Notes: generated by a model not told the origin, from the sequence alone. Shown: positions 8,035 to 17,543, counted from the first letter of the stretch. The stretch is 64,000 nucleotides of DNA from Cryobacterium sp. MP_M3 (GCF_015752155.1 NZ_JADOVI010000009.1:1-64000), one strand, 5' to 3'. Translations and numbers: made by a program.

Positions 8035-9027
8035 CTAGGCCTGCGCGGCCCGCCAGGCGTCGACCTCGGCGGCCAGCGTCGCCTTCCCGGCGGCGTCCAG
8101 GAACGACGCCTCGATCCCGTTCCGGGCGAGCAGGGCGAGCCGGTCCGGGCCGAGCCCGAACTCGCGGTCGAGCGCGGCCAGGTTGTCGTCGATGTACCCG
8201 CCGAAATAGGCGGGGTCGTCGGAGTTGATGCAGGCGAGCAGCCCGCGGTCGAGCATCCGCACGATCGGATGGTCGGCGAGGGTGTCGATCACCCGCAGGC
8301 GCACGTTGGAGAACGGGCAGACGGTCAGCGGAATCCGCTCCCGCACCAGCCGGTCCAGGAGCACTTCGTCCTCCAGGCTGCGGATGCCGTGGTCGACCCG
8401 TTCCACGCCGAGCAGGTCGAGGGCCTGCCAGACGTACGCGGGCGGGCCCTCCTCGCCGGCGTGCGCCACGAGGTGCAGCCCGTTCGCCCGGGCGAGCTCG
8501 AAGACCTCGGTGAAAAGCTCGGGCGGGTAGCCGACCTCGGCGGAATCGAGTCCGATCCCGTCGATCCGGAAGTCGCTGGCCAGGATCTCCCCGAGCATGG
8601 CCAGCGCCTCGGCGGCCGGCCGGTCCCGCAGGAAGGTCACGATCAGCTTCGTGCTGATGCCCCAGTCCACCTCCGAGGTGTCGAGGGCGTCGCGCACCCC
8701 GCCGAGGGCGGTGAGCAGCGGGATGCCCCGGCTGGTGTGGGCCTGCGGGTCGAAGAAGATCTCCGCATGGCGCACCCCGGCCGTTCGTGCCCGCTCGAGG
8801 TAGGCGCGGGTCAGGTCGCCGAAGTCGACCCGCTCACGCAGCACGTTGAGGTTGCGGTAATACAGGTTCAGGAACGACTGCAGGTCGTCGAACTCGTACT
8901 GCGCTCGCAATTCGGGCAGGGACGCCCAGGGCAGGGTGACCCCGTTGCGCGCGGCCAGGTCGAAAATAAGCTCGGGTTCGAGGGTGCCCTCGATGTGCAG
9001 GTGGAGTTCGACCAGGGGGATTTTCAT
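8035..9027 (-). CDS. Adenine/adenosine deaminase (adenine deaminase-like subgroup)
   Basis: A 330-residue zinc amidohydrolase. The first zinc motif is ELHLHIEGTLEPEL (6-19), the second HAGEE, and the active site ends with SDDPAYFGG. The HIEGTLEPEL and DDPAYFGGY forms resemble the fungal/bacterial adenine deaminases (Aah1 type) more than true adenosine deaminases, which usually carry HxHLDG and SxNDP. I therefore favour adenine to hypoxanthine in purine salvage, with adenosine as the alternative. The start is the ATG of MKIPLVELHLH, since upstream sequence is not conserved-looking. It is convergent with corA and divergent from the large helicase-like gene. Confidence 0.85.
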   Translation of the reverse strand: MKIPLVELHLHIEGTLEPELIFDLAARNGVTLPWASLPELRAQYEFDDLQSFLNLYYRNLNVLRERVDFGDLTRAYLERARTAGVRHAEIFFDPQAHTSRGIPLLTALGGVRDALDTSEVDWGISTKLIVTFLRDRPAAEALAMLGEILASDFRIDGIGLDSAEVGYPPELFTEVFELARANGLHLVAHAGEEGPPAYVWQALDLLGVERVDHGIRSLEDEVLLDRLVRERIPLTVCPFSNVRLRVIDTLADHPIVRMLDRGLLACINSDDPAYFGGYIDDNLAALDREFGLGPDRLALLARNGIEASFLDAAGKATLAAEVDAWRAAQA

Positions 9028-9166
9028 TGCCCCATTCTCGCAAGCGGAGGAGCCGGCTGCCGCCCACCCGCCGCCAGGGGCATTCCCGGGCCGATTTTCC
9101 GCGCAAATCCGGCGAAACCCGGGCCGCCTCACCGGGAAACGGGCGAGTCTGACTTAGGGTGTCGAT

Positions 9167-12100
9167 GTGTGGCGCCTCGATAGAAAACTAGATGATGACG
9201 GCATCCTGTCGGAAATTCAGGATGCTTCCCCCGCCGACCCGCACAATCTCGCCTCGGCGCATGCGGTCAGCCTCGGCGACCCGGCCCTCTCGGTGGGCAA
9301 TGTGGCGGACCCGGCCTGGCAGCGCTGGCGTGACGAACTCGCCGACGTCGGCGGCCGTTCGCCGCTGCTGCATTTCAGCGACGGTCCCCGCACCCGGATC
9401 GAGCTCAGCGCCACCCACCCGGGCGGGCTCCCGCAGTTCATCACCGGCAAGACCACCCTGCTCTCCAACCTGATCCGCGACGAACTCGCGCTGCGCAACG
9501 CGCGTCTCGCGGCCGGGGAGATCACGCAGAAGGGGATCGAACTGCGCTCGATGCGCGGCATCGAGTCGGTGCACCTCGCGATCGGCCTGGCCGAGTGGCG
9601 CCACGGCGATGTCGACTACACCGCCCCGGTCCTGCTGCGTCCGCTCGCGATCCGCCGTTACGGCCGCGACTTCGAGCTCAAGCTCAAGGGGGCGCCGTTC
9701 CTCAACCCCGAGCTGGCCCGAGCCCTGGCGGACCAGTTCCAGATCACCCTCGATGCTGACGCGTTCGTCGCCCTCGCGGTGACCAACGGTGCCTTCAAGC
9801 CGCAACCCGTGATCGACCGGTTGCGCGGGCTCACCTCCCACCTGCCCTGGTTCAACGTCGTCCCGCGCCTCGTCGCCTCGTCGTTCGCCGACGTCGGGCG
9901 GGCGCTGGCCGCCGACGCGGCCCGGCTGGAGCATCCGCTGCTCGACGCCGTCGCCGGCAACCAGAACGCGCGACGCGCCATCGAGACCGCCTACAACCCG
10001 GTCGTGCCGATCGGGCAGGATGCCCGCCCGCCGGCCACCGACACGCTCCTCCTCGACGCGGACTCCGAGCAGGAGAACGTCGTCGCCCAGATCGCGGCCG
10101 GCAACTCCCTGGTCGTGAAGACCCTGCCGGGCACCGGTGGCACGCAGACCATCGTCAATGCGATCGGCTCGCTCATCTCCCAGCACAAGCGCGTGCTCGT
10201 GGTCAGCGCCCGGCGGTCCAGCCTCGACGGCATCGCCCACCGCCTGGTGCAGGTGGGGCTGCCCGGCGTGGCCGTCACCCCGCGCACCCTGCGCCGCGAC
10301 CTGATCCAGTCGATCACCCGCAACGAGAAGGCCGCCCAGCCGATGGTCGGCGATGTGGACGATGCCCTTGTGCGCCTGCGGAAGGTGCTGCTCGACTACC
10401 GCTCGGCCCTCACCCGCCGGGACAGTGCCCTCGGCGTCTCGGTGCTCGACGCCCTCGGCGAGCTCGCGCGTCTCGCCCAGCTCCCCTCGCCCCCCTCGAC
10501 GACCGCCCGGCTTGACCGCCGCGCCCTCGAACGCCTGGCCCAGGGGCGCGCGGCCGCCGCTGCGACGCTGATCAAGGCTGCCGCGCTCGGTGAGTTCCGG
10601 TACGGGCCCGGCGATTCGCCCTGGTACGGAGCCTCGTTCACGTCGACCGCGGACGCGTCAGCGGCGCACCAGCTGGCCAAACGGGTCAACCAGGTCGAGC
10701 TGCCGCGCCTGCTCGAGCGCGCGGCCGGACTCGTCGGCCAGACCCGGTTGCGTCCGTTCGAGACGATCGCCGAACTCGGGATCTACCTGCGGCTGCTCCT
10801 CGACATCCGGGAGACCCTCGACAAGTTCCAGCCTGCCGTTTTCGACCGGCCGCTGACCGAGCTGATCGCCGCGACCGGGTCACGCCGGGAGTCGGCGGAG
10901 ATGCCCTCATCCAGCCGCCGCCGGCTGCGCAGGCTCGCCGAGGAATACCTGCGTCCGGGCGTGCACGTCAGCGACATGAACGAGAGCCTGCGGCGCATCC
11001 AGCAGCAGCGCACCCTGTGGCAGCGCTACGTCGTCGCCGGGGTCACTCCCGAGGTCCCGGTCGGGATCTCGGATGTCCACGTCGCCTTCCAGCGCGTGTC
11101 CGAAGACCTGGCGAGCCTGGACATCCCCCTGGGCACCGCCGGCACCACCCGCCAGCTGTCCGCCCGGCCGATCAAGGAACTCATCTACACGATCTCCGGG
11201 CTCGCCGCCGAGAGCGAGGTGCTCGCCAACCTGCACGAACGCACCGCACTGCTCGCGACGCTGCGCGAGCACAACCTCGACCCTCTGATGACCGACCTCT
11301 CCCAGCGCCACGTCTCCGAGAAGGACGTCGCCGGCGAACTCGAGCTCGCCTGGTGGCAGTCCGTGCTCGAGACCATGCTCGGCGGCGACAAGGCCCTCCT
11401 GAACGCGAACACCCAGGTGCTCGACCGACTCGAGGCCGACTTCAAACTCGTCGACGAGGCGCACGCCTCCACCACCGGTCAGTTGCTCGCCTGGCTGCTC
11501 GCCGAGACCTGGAAGATCGGCGTCGTCGACTGGCCCGAGGAAGCCGACAACCTCCGCCGGCTGCTCCGCGCCGACCGGGCGACGCCCACCCGGCTGCACA
11601 AGGCGGCGCCGCACCTGGGCCGTGTCCTCGCGCCGGTCTGGCTCGCCTCGCCGTACGAGGTGGCCGGCCTCGACGATGTGATGGGCTTCGACACCGTGCT
11701 GCTGGTGGACGCCGGGGCGACCACCTTCGCCGAGAACGTCGGCGCCATCCGCCGGGGCAAGCAGATCGTCGCCTTCGGCGACCCGGTGACCCAGACCCCG
11801 TCTGCGTTCGAGACCGGGATCAGCGAGTCAGGCGACGACAGGTCGGGCCAGGACACCAACGTCGACGCCCTCCACGCCGACTCCGCCCTCGCTCGCCTCG
11901 GCGAGCTGCTGCCCACCCTCACGCTCACCCGCAGTTACCGGGCCGGCGGCGAGGACCTGGCCGAAATCGTCAACCACCGCTTCTACGGCGGCCGGATCGA
12001 CTCCCTGCCCTGGGCCGGCAGCTTCCTCGGCCACGGCAGCCTCACGCTCAACTACGTCGCGGGCGGGCACGGCATGCCCGACGCCGACAGCGGGGCCGTC

Positions 12101-12895
12101 GAGAGCGTCGACGCCGAGGTGGCCAAGGTCGTCGAACTCGTCATGGACCACGCCGTCAAGCGGCCCAGGGAATCGCTCATGGTCATCACGGCCAGCGCCC
12201 GCCACTCGGTGCGGGTGCACCAGGCAGTGCTCTCCGCGTTCTCCAAGCGCACCGACCTGTCCGACTTCATCCTGAAGGACCGCGCCGAACCGTTCACCGT
12301 GCTCACCCTCGAGCAGGCTGTGGCGCAGAGCCGCGACCGGGTCATCTTCTCCATCGGCTACGGCCGTACCCCGCACGGGCGCCTGCTCACCAACTTCGGC
12401 TCGCTCGGCGAACCGGGCGGCGAGCGGCTGCTGGCGATCGGGATGACGAGGGCAAGGCGGGCGATGGACATCGTCTCCTGCTTTCGTCCGGCCGACATCG
12501 ACGAAGACCGCCAACGCCACGGCATCCTCGCCCTGTCCCAGGTGCTCAGCGAAACCGAGGCGCGCCGCAATGAGGCGCAAGTGCCCGACGCGAGCGAGGC
12601 CATGCTCGTCGACCTCGCCCGCCGGCTCGAACGCCTCGGCCTGACCGTCTCGCTCGGCCACCGCGGCAAGCTGGCCCTGGCCGGCTCCCACGCCGGCCGT
12701 GCCGTCGTCGTCGAGACGGACGCCGTGGTCGGCCGGTCAAGCCTCCGCGAGTCGCTGAGGCTCCGGCCCGAGGTGCTGCGGCGCCTGGGCTGGCACTACC
12801 TGCGGGTGCACAGCTTCGAACTGTTCAGCAACCCCGATGCCGTCGCCGCGCGGGTGGCCGCCCTGGCCGGGGTCAAGCGGTCCCCGGCCGAATGA
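9167..12895 (+). CDS. Large SF1 (DNA2/UPF1-like) helicase homologue with degenerate ATPase motifs
   Basis: A 1242-residue protein starting at GTG 9167. The N-terminal ~290 residues resemble the DUF4011-type region found before UPF1-like helicase cores. The Walker A region reads LPGTGGTQT, with Gly325 where the catalytic lysine should be. The Walker B region reads VLLVDAGATTF, with Asp848-Ala849 instead of Asp-Glu. Later motifs are better kept: VAFGDPVTQTP (motif III), LTRSYRAG, and GMTRARRAMD (motif VI). The final 110 residues (VVVETDAVV and RRLGWHYLRVHSFELF) resemble the restriction-endonuclease-like domain often fused to such helicases. It may be a catalytically inactive or nucleic-acid-binding relative; function unknown. 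It overlaps the next small gene by ATGA. Confidence 0.75.
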   Translation: MWRLDRKLDDDGILSEIQDASPADPHNLASAHAVSLGDPALSVGNVADPAWQRWRDELADVGGRSPLLHFSDGPRTRIELSATHPGGLPQFITGKTTLLSNLIRDELALRNARLAAGEITQKGIELRSMRGIESVHLAIGLAEWRHGDVDYTAPVLLRPLAIRRYGRDFELKLKGAPFLNPELARALADQFQITLDADAFVALAVTNGAFKPQPVIDRLRGLTSHLPWFNVVPRLVASSFADVGRALAADAARLEHPLLDAVAGNQNARRAIETAYNPVVPIGQDARPPATDTLLLDADSEQENVVAQIAAGNSLVVKTLPGTGGTQTIVNAIGSLISQHKRVLVVSARRSSLDGIAHRLVQVGLPGVAVTPRTLRRDLIQSITRNEKAAQPMVGDVDDALVRLRKVLLDYRSALTRRDSALGVSVLDALGELARLAQLPSPPSTTARLDRRALERLAQGRAAAAATLIKAAALGEFRYGPGDSPWYGASFTSTADASAAHQLAKRVNQVELPRLLERAAGLVGQTRLRPFETIAELGIYLRLLLDIRETLDKFQPAVFDRPLTELIAATGSRRESAEMPSSSRRRLRRLAEEYLRPGVHVSDMNESLRRIQQQRTLWQRYVVAGVTPEVPVGISDVHVAFQRVSEDLASLDIPLGTAGTTRQLSARPIKELIYTISGLAAESEVLANLHERTALLATLREHNLDPLMTDLSQRHVSEKDVAGELELAWWQSVLETMLGGDKALLNANTQVLDRLEADFKLVDEAHASTTGQLLAWLLAETWKIGVVDWPEEADNLRRLLRADRATPTRLHKAAPHLGRVLAPVWLASPYEVAGLDDVMGFDTVLLVDAGATTFAENVGAIRRGKQIVAFGDPVTQTPSAFETGISESGDDRSGQDTNVDALHADSALARLGELLPTLTLTRSYRAGGEDLAEIVNHRFYGGRIDSLPWAGSFLGHGSLTLNYVAGGHGMPDADSGAVESVDAEVAKVVELVMDHAVKRPRESLMVITASARHSVRVHQAVLSAFSKRTDLSDFILKDRAEPFTVLTLEQAVAQSRDRVIFSIGYGRTPHGRLLTNFGSLGEPGGERLLAIGMTRARRAMDIVSCFRPADIDEDRQRHGILALSQVLSETEARRNEAQVPDASEAMLVDLARRLERLGLTVSLGHRGKLALAGSHAGRAVVVETDAVVGRSSLRESLRLRPEVLRRLGWHYLRVHSFELFSNPDAVAARVAALAGVKRSPAE

Positions 12896-13125
12896 GCGGG
12901 GATACCCCCGCCGGCTCGGATTCCAGCAAGCCGCGGCAGGCGGTCGTCAAGCAGCCGGGGCGGTCACGCCGCGCGAAGCTGATGCCCGCGCCGGACACCG
13001 ACCCCAACCCGCATCCGCCGGTGCTCCGCGAAGAGGGCGGTGTCGCGCCGGCGAGCGGGGACGCCAGGGCTGCCCGCAGCGAGAACGATTCCCGGCTCCG
13101 TCAGGACCGTCCGCCGCACTGGTAG
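12892..13125 (+). CDS. Small hydrophilic protein of unknown function, coupled to the helicase-like gene
   Basis: A 77-residue protein whose ATG overlaps the stop of the helicase-like gene (ATGA), which suggests translational coupling. It is rich in Pro, Arg, Asp and Ser with no membrane helix or signal peptide and is probably disordered. A basic block (KQPGRSRRAKLMP, residues 20-32) and the tail NDSRLRQDRPPHW stand out as possible short conserved motifs. No function is proposed. The overlap and the sensible composition support a real gene. Confidence 0.6.
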   Translation: MSGDTPAGSDSSKPRQAVVKQPGRSRRAKLMPAPDTDPNPHPPVLREEGGVAPASGDARAARSENDSRLRQDRPPHW

Positions 13126-13258
13126 GCGCCCGGCGCATCCGAATCCGGATCCGCGCCCGATCCGGCAGGACGCGACCGCCGGGGCGGCAGCGGGGTGCGG
13201 AACCGGGCGCGGCGACAGGATCGGCGTCGACGCGGGACTGCCGCGCCGGCCCGTTCGG

Positions 13259-13678
13259 CTACGGCGCTTTGGGTGCTTCGGTGGCGAGGAGGTCGCGGAT
13301 CTCCGCGAGAAGGTCGAGCTCGGTGAGCGGAGCCGCGGTCTCGGCGCCGGCGGGAGCCAGGGCGGCGCGACGGCGCTCCTGGGCCTCCTTCATGCGGTTG
13401 ATCGGCATCACGAAGACGAAATACACGACGGCGGCGATCAACAGGAAGTTGATGATGGCCGAGAGCACGAGGCCGAACGCCAGGTTGCCGCCACCCGGCA
13501 GGCCGACCAGCAGCGCGGTCTTCAGGCTGTCCGCGTTGAAGATGGCACCGATCAGCGGAGTGAAGAGTCCCTCGACTATGGCGGTGACGACCGCAGTGAA
13601 CGCCGCGCCGATGACGACAGCGACTGCCAGGTCGATGACGTTGCCACGCATGATGAATTCTTTGAAACCGTTGATCAT
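13259..13678 (-). CDS. mscL: Large-conductance mechanosensitive channel MscL
   Basis: A 139-residue protein that opens a wide pore under membrane tension during osmotic downshock. The N-terminus MINGFKEFIMRGNVIDLAVAVVIGAAF contains the amphipathic helix and first pore helix. A second helix (about 67-92) contains FGLVLSAIINFLLIAAVVYFVFV, followed by a charged cytoplasmic helix. A strong AGGAGG lies ahead of the ATG. The FmdB-type gene lies 11 bases upstream in the same direction, so the two are probably one transcript. Confidence 0.97.
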   Translation of the reverse strand: MINGFKEFIMRGNVIDLAVAVVIGAAFTAVVTAIVEGLFTPLIGAIFNADSLKTALLVGLPGGGNLAFGLVLSAIINFLLIAAVVYFVFVMPINRMKEAQERRRAALAPAGAETAAPLTELDLLAEIRDLLATEAPKAP

Positions 13679-13689
13679 TGTCGTACCTC

Positions 13690-14019
13690 CTAGGGGGCGG
13701 CTGGGGTCGCCGCGCTCTTGATGGTAGTGGGTGGCGCGGCCGGGCTGGAGGACTTAGTTTCGGACTTCAAAGAACTAGTCGAGTTCTTCTCAGCTGGCGT
13801 GGGTGACGGTTTCGTCTTGGCCTGCTGGGCCGATTTCGCGTCGGATCGGGCGTCGTTCTGGTAGAAACCCGACCCGGTGAAGCTCACGCCGATCGATGAG
13901 AACACCTTGCGGAGTTTGCCGCCGCAGCTGGGGCACTCGGTCAGCGTGTCATCGGTGAAGGCCTGCTGGATGTCGAAGGCGGTGTCGCACTCGGTGCAAC
14001 GGTAGGAATAGGTAGGCAC
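13690..14019 (-). CDS. FmdB-family zinc ribbon protein
   Basis: A 109-residue protein with an N-terminal zinc ribbon: MPTYSYRCTECDTAF, then CPSCGGKLRKVF, giving a CxxC...CxxC site. A Ser/Lys/Thr-rich tail of about 50 residues follows. The FmdB family is named for a putative regulator of formamidase genes, but its members are mostly uncharacterised. It sits between 5-formyltetrahydrofolate cyclo-ligase and mscL, all on the minus strand. Confidence 0.9.
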   Translation of the reverse strand: MPTYSYRCTECDTAFDIQQAFTDDTLTECPSCGGKLRKVFSSIGVSFTGSGFYQNDARSDAKSAQQAKTKPSPTPAEKNSTSSLKSETKSSSPAAPPTTIKSAATPAAP

Positions 14020-14115
14020 TGGAACTCCGGGGGTGGGACCCGGGCCGCGAGCGCGGACCGTGATCTCCGATTGTGGATGTGATGTGAGAAGGCGTGTTGT
14101 GAGAATGGTTTCGGG

Positions 14116-14694
14116 TTAGAACGCGATGATCCGCGTGGGGGTGACCAGACCGTCGACGGGCTGGTCGTGTACTTCGCGGGGCACCTCGTCGAGGTACTCG
14201 CCGTCGAAGACGACTGCGTAGACCGGGGGGCACTTCTCCATCGACCCGAGGGTCTTGTCGTAGTAGCCGCGGCCCCAGCCCATTCGCAGGCCGGTGCGGT
14301 CGACGGCCGCCGCCGGAACGATGATGAGGTCGACGTCGTTGATCGCGATCGGACCCAGCAACTCGCCGGCCGGTTCCGGAACGCCGGCGAGACCCTCGAC
14401 CTCGGTTTCGTCTTCCCCGACGGTCCAGTCGAGCAGTCCGTCGTCACGGGAGACAGGGAACAGCACCTTGATGCCCTGGGCCTCGGCCCAGTTCACGAAT
14501 GGGCGGGTGTTCGGCTCGTTGCGGGCGGACAGGTAACAGGAAATGGACCGGGCGGAGAGGTCAAGGACGGTGTTCTGCAGGTTTTCGGTGAACCCGGCCG
14601 TGGCGGCATCCCGTTCCGCAGACGTCATGTTCTGGCGGCGCTCCCGCAACTCGGCGCGGAGCGCCCGCTTTCGGTGAGCGATGTCGGAGTCCAT
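14116..14694 (-). CDS. 5-formyltetrahydrofolate cyclo-ligase
   Basis: A 192-residue enzyme that converts 5-formyl-THF to 5,10-methenyl-THF with ATP, recovering folate from a dead-end form. The family motif GWGRGYYDKTL lies near residues 132-142 and VDLIIVPAAAVDRTGLRMG precedes it. The N-terminus MDSDIAHRKRALRAELRERR fits the usual basic start. The longer open frame upstream is antisense to galU, so the ATG at 14694 was chosen. It is divergent from galU with 34 bases between starts, so their promoters must overlap. Confidence 0.95.
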   Translation of the reverse strand: MDSDIAHRKRALRAELRERRQNMTSAERDAATAGFTENLQNTVLDLSARSISCYLSARNEPNTRPFVNWAEAQGIKVLFPVSRDDGLLDWTVGEDETEVEGLAGVPEPAGELLGPIAINDVDLIIVPAAAVDRTGLRMGWGRGYYDKTLGSMEKCPPVYAVVFDGEYLDEVPREVHDQPVDGLVTPTRIIAF

Positions 14695-14728
14695 ACAAGT
14701 CATCCTAGATGCCGATAGCGTAGGGGCC

Positions 14729-15622
14729 ATGGGTACACGTATTACGAAGGCTGTCATTCCCGCTGCCGGGCTGGGGACTCGCTTCCTGCCGGCGACCAAG
14801 GCGATGCCGAAGGAGATGCTGCCCGTCGTTGACAAGCCGGCGATCCAGTACGTGGTCGAGGAGGCCGTGGATGCGGGCCTGACCGATGTGCTGATGATCA
14901 CCGGCCGCAACAAGAACGCCCTGGAGAACCACTTCGACCGGATGACCGAGCTCGAGTCGATCCTGGAGAAGAAGGGCGACCAGAGCCGGCTGGCCAAGGT
15001 CAACCACGCCACCGATCTGGCTGACATGCACTATGTGCGCCAGGGTGACCCGCTGGGCCTGGGCCATGCGGTGCTCCGCGCGAGGATGCACGTGGGAGAT
15101 CAGCCGTTCGCGGTGTTGCTCGGCGACGACATCATCGACGCCCGCGACCCGTTGCTCTCCAAGATGCTCACCGAGCAGGGCAACCGCAACGCGAGCATCA
15201 TCGCGTTGATGGAGGTGGACCCGTCACAGATCCACCTTTACGGTGCGGCCGCGGTCGAGCCCACCGATGACCCCGACGTGGTGCGGGTGACCGGCCTGGT
15301 CGAGAAGCCGGCCGCGGAGGATGCCCCGTCGAACCTGGCCATCATCGGCCGGTACGTGCTCCGCCCCGAGGTGTTCGACGTGCTCGAGCACACCGCGCCG
15401 GGCAAGGGCAACGAGATCCAGCTCACCGACGCCCTGCAGGAGATGGCCGAAACCCCGGAGACCACCGGCGGCGTCTACGGCGTCATCTTCCGCGGCCGCC
15501 GCTACGACACCGGCGACCGCCTCGACTACATCAAGGCCATCGTGCAGCTCGCCGTGGACCGCGACGACCTCGGCCCCGACCTCCGCCCCTGGCTGCACGA
15601 CTTCGTCGCCACCCTCGACTGA
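14729..15622 (+). CDS. galU: UTP-glucose-1-phosphate uridylyltransferase
   Basis: A 297-residue nucleotidyltransferase making UDP-glucose for cell-wall polymers and glycosylation. The signature is AVIPAAGLGTRFLPATKAMP, with KEMLPVVDKPAIQY after it. GDDIIDA and VEKP follow at the expected positions. The start is the ATG of MGTRITKAV; upstream in-frame sequence belongs to the opposite gene. Confidence 0.96.
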   Translation: MGTRITKAVIPAAGLGTRFLPATKAMPKEMLPVVDKPAIQYVVEEAVDAGLTDVLMITGRNKNALENHFDRMTELESILEKKGDQSRLAKVNHATDLADMHYVRQGDPLGLGHAVLRARMHVGDQPFAVLLGDDIIDARDPLLSKMLTEQGNRNASIIALMEVDPSQIHLYGAAAVEPTDDPDVVRVTGLVEKPAAEDAPSNLAIIGRYVLRPEVFDVLEHTAPGKGNEIQLTDALQEMAETPETTGGVYGVIFRGRRYDTGDRLDYIKAIVQLAVDRDDLGPDLRPWLHDFVATLD

Positions 15623-15718
15623 ACGAGGCGACTCAGGCGCGGCGCCTGAGGAGCGGCGGGCCCGGCAGGTCGGCTACATTGTGTGACACACCATCGGGCA
15701 TGAGGAGACGGGCAGGCA

Positions 15719-16378
15719 GTGGCGATCGCGATTCCGACGCTTCACGAGGGTGAAGTGACGTTGCGCCCCGTGCGGCTGCGCGACGACAAGGCGCTCGAGC
15801 AGGCGCTGATGGAGAACCGCGGCTGGCTGCGAAAGTGGGAGGCGACAAGCCCGTACGCGCCAATGTCCTTCGACACGAGGTCCAGCATCCGAAGCCTGCT
15901 CTCGCACTCACGCAGCGGGCACGGCCTGCCGTTCCTGATCGAGTACGGTGGCGAGCTCGCCGGCCAGCTGAACGTGTCCTCGATCACCTGGGGGTCGCTG
16001 TCGTCGGCGACCATCGGCTATTGGGTGGGAGAACGGTTTGCCGGCAAGGCGATCACGCCGATCGCCGTCGCCCTGGCCACGGACTACTGCTTCGGGCAGC
16101 TCGGCCTGCACCGGATGGAGATCTGCATTCGCCCGGAGAACGCGCCGTCGCTGCGGGTGGTCGAGAAGCTCGGCTTCCGCTACGAGGGCCTGCGCCGCCG
16201 GTACATCCACATCAACGGCGACTGGCGCGACCACTACTGCTTCGCCCTCGTGGCCGAAGAGGTTCGGCAGGGCGTGCTGCGCCGCTGGCGTGAGGGCGCG
16301 GTCTCCCCGGAGGCCGCCATGGTGAGCGTGCTGGACCGGGCTGCGGCGGCGCATCCGTTGCCGATCAGCGACCGATGA
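15719..16378 (+). CDS. GNAT acetyltransferase, RimJ-like
   Basis: A 219-residue GNAT protein starting at GTG, preceded by a good GAGGAG at about 15700. The fold is visible as LRPVRLRDDKALEQAL, IGYWVGERFAGKAITPIAVAL, and the acetyl-CoA region LGLHRMEICIRPENAPSLRV followed by VEKLGFRYEG. It most resembles ribosomal-protein alanine N-acetyltransferases of the RimJ group; the actual target is not known. Galactose/UDP-glucose gene galU is 97 bases upstream in the same direction. Confidence 0.88.
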   Translation: MAIAIPTLHEGEVTLRPVRLRDDKALEQALMENRGWLRKWEATSPYAPMSFDTRSSIRSLLSHSRSGHGLPFLIEYGGELAGQLNVSSITWGSLSSATIGYWVGERFAGKAITPIAVALATDYCFGQLGLHRMEICIRPENAPSLRVVEKLGFRYEGLRRRYIHINGDWRDHYCFALVAEEVRQGVLRRWREGAVSPEAAMVSVLDRAAAAHPLPISDR

Positions 16379-16450
16379 ATTCTGCCGATCTCGGTGACAC
16401 ACCCTCGGTAATCAGCCGCAGATGGCCGCTGCGCTCCTAGCGTAGACAGC

Positions 16451-17479
16451 ATGAGTAGCGAGGTCCTGGGTGGGGGAGTGATGGTGGCGGTCGCCGCTGC
16501 CCTCTGGGTGGCCTATCTCATGCCGACCTGGGCGCGCCGGCACCAGTATGTCACCACCGAGAGAAACGCCGTTCGGCTGCAGCAGACGCTGCGCATCCTC
16601 GCGGAGACCTCGGAGGTGCCCCAGCAGGTGCGCCTCGAAGCGAACGCCCGCACCGTGGTCTCCCAGCGCAAATTGCTGGCCCAGGCCGAAGACGACGCCA
16701 GGGCAGAGGCCCGCGCCGTGGCGGGCGCCGCGACGGCCGAGCGGCGTGCGGTGGCGGATGCCGCGGCCGCCGGGCGTCGTGACACGGCGGCGCGGGCCGC
16801 AGCCAACCGTTCGGAAAGGCGAGGACCTCCCATTTCAGCAAGCCTCCTGCGCTCCCGGCGACTTCGTCGCGGTCGGGCGCTCTCCACCCTTGTCCTGCTC
16901 GTCGGTGTCGTGCTCCTGGTCAGTGGTGTACTGTCCGGCGTGGCGGGCGGCACCTGGACACTGGCTGCGGTCGGCGCGGCTGCGGCCGCGCTCGCCTTCG
17001 GATCCCTGTCGCGACTGGCCCGCACGACCCGGGACGCGTCCCGGCTCCGGGGCAGCGGCACCGGCGGCGAAAATGCGGAAGCGCCGGCGAGGGCCGGCCA
17101 GCGGTTCGAGCCGGTTCAGTTCGACGAGGTCCCGGTGGTCACCCCGACCTGGACGCCCCAGCCGCTCCCGCTTCCCCTTCACCTTGCTCCTGGCACAATC
17201 GCCCAGACAGCCATGGCGTCGGCGGATGCCGCGGCCGGACTCCGGAAGGCGGCCGCGGAGGCCGAGGTGGCCAGACGCGCCGCCCAGCTCGCGGTAGCCG
17301 TCACGCCGCTCAAGCGTGGGGTTGCCGGCCGCGAAGCCGCGCCGGCCGCCGCGCAGACAGCCGCACCGGCCGTCTCTGCCGCAGCGAACCGGTTCGCGTC
17401 GATGGGCGTGGTCGGCGAGACCGCCCCGGGAATGACCGACCTCGACGCTGTGCTGCGCCGCCGCCGCGCCGTCGGCTGA
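16451..17479 (+). CDS. Alanine-rich membrane protein of unknown function
   Basis: A 342-residue protein with an N-terminal hydrophobic helix (about 8-26), an Ala/Arg-rich stretch that may be coiled (60-125), and two further hydrophobic helices near 142-188. The C-terminal 150 residues are Ala/Pro-rich and likely disordered, ending in DLDAVLRRRRAVG. The order galU, acetyltransferase, this gene, tRNA-Ala looks like a conserved Microbacteriaceae arrangement from memory. No function is assigned. Confidence 0.75.
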   Translation: MSSEVLGGGVMVAVAAALWVAYLMPTWARRHQYVTTERNAVRLQQTLRILAETSEVPQQVRLEANARTVVSQRKLLAQAEDDARAEARAVAGAATAERRAVADAAAAGRRDTAARAAANRSERRGPPISASLLRSRRLRRGRALSTLVLLVGVVLLVSGVLSGVAGGTWTLAAVGAAAAALAFGSLSRLARTTRDASRLRGSGTGGENAEAPARAGQRFEPVQFDEVPVVTPTWTPQPLPLPLHLAPGTIAQTAMASADAAAGLRKAAAEAEVARRAAQLAVAVTPLKRGVAGREAAPAAAQTAAPAVSAAANRFASMGVVGETAPGMTDLDAVLRRRRAVG

Positions 17480-17543
17480 CCCTCCGAACTGCCGGAGTAT
17501 TCGGCCCAAGGACCGCCCGAATCGAGGCGCGACGGCCGGTCTG

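Noticed and set aside
15680..16406. A shared TGACACACC-N-TCGG motif before the acetyltransferase and the next gene as a regulon site
   Set aside because: Only two short copies are seen and neither lines up with a convincing -10 element, so it may be chance.
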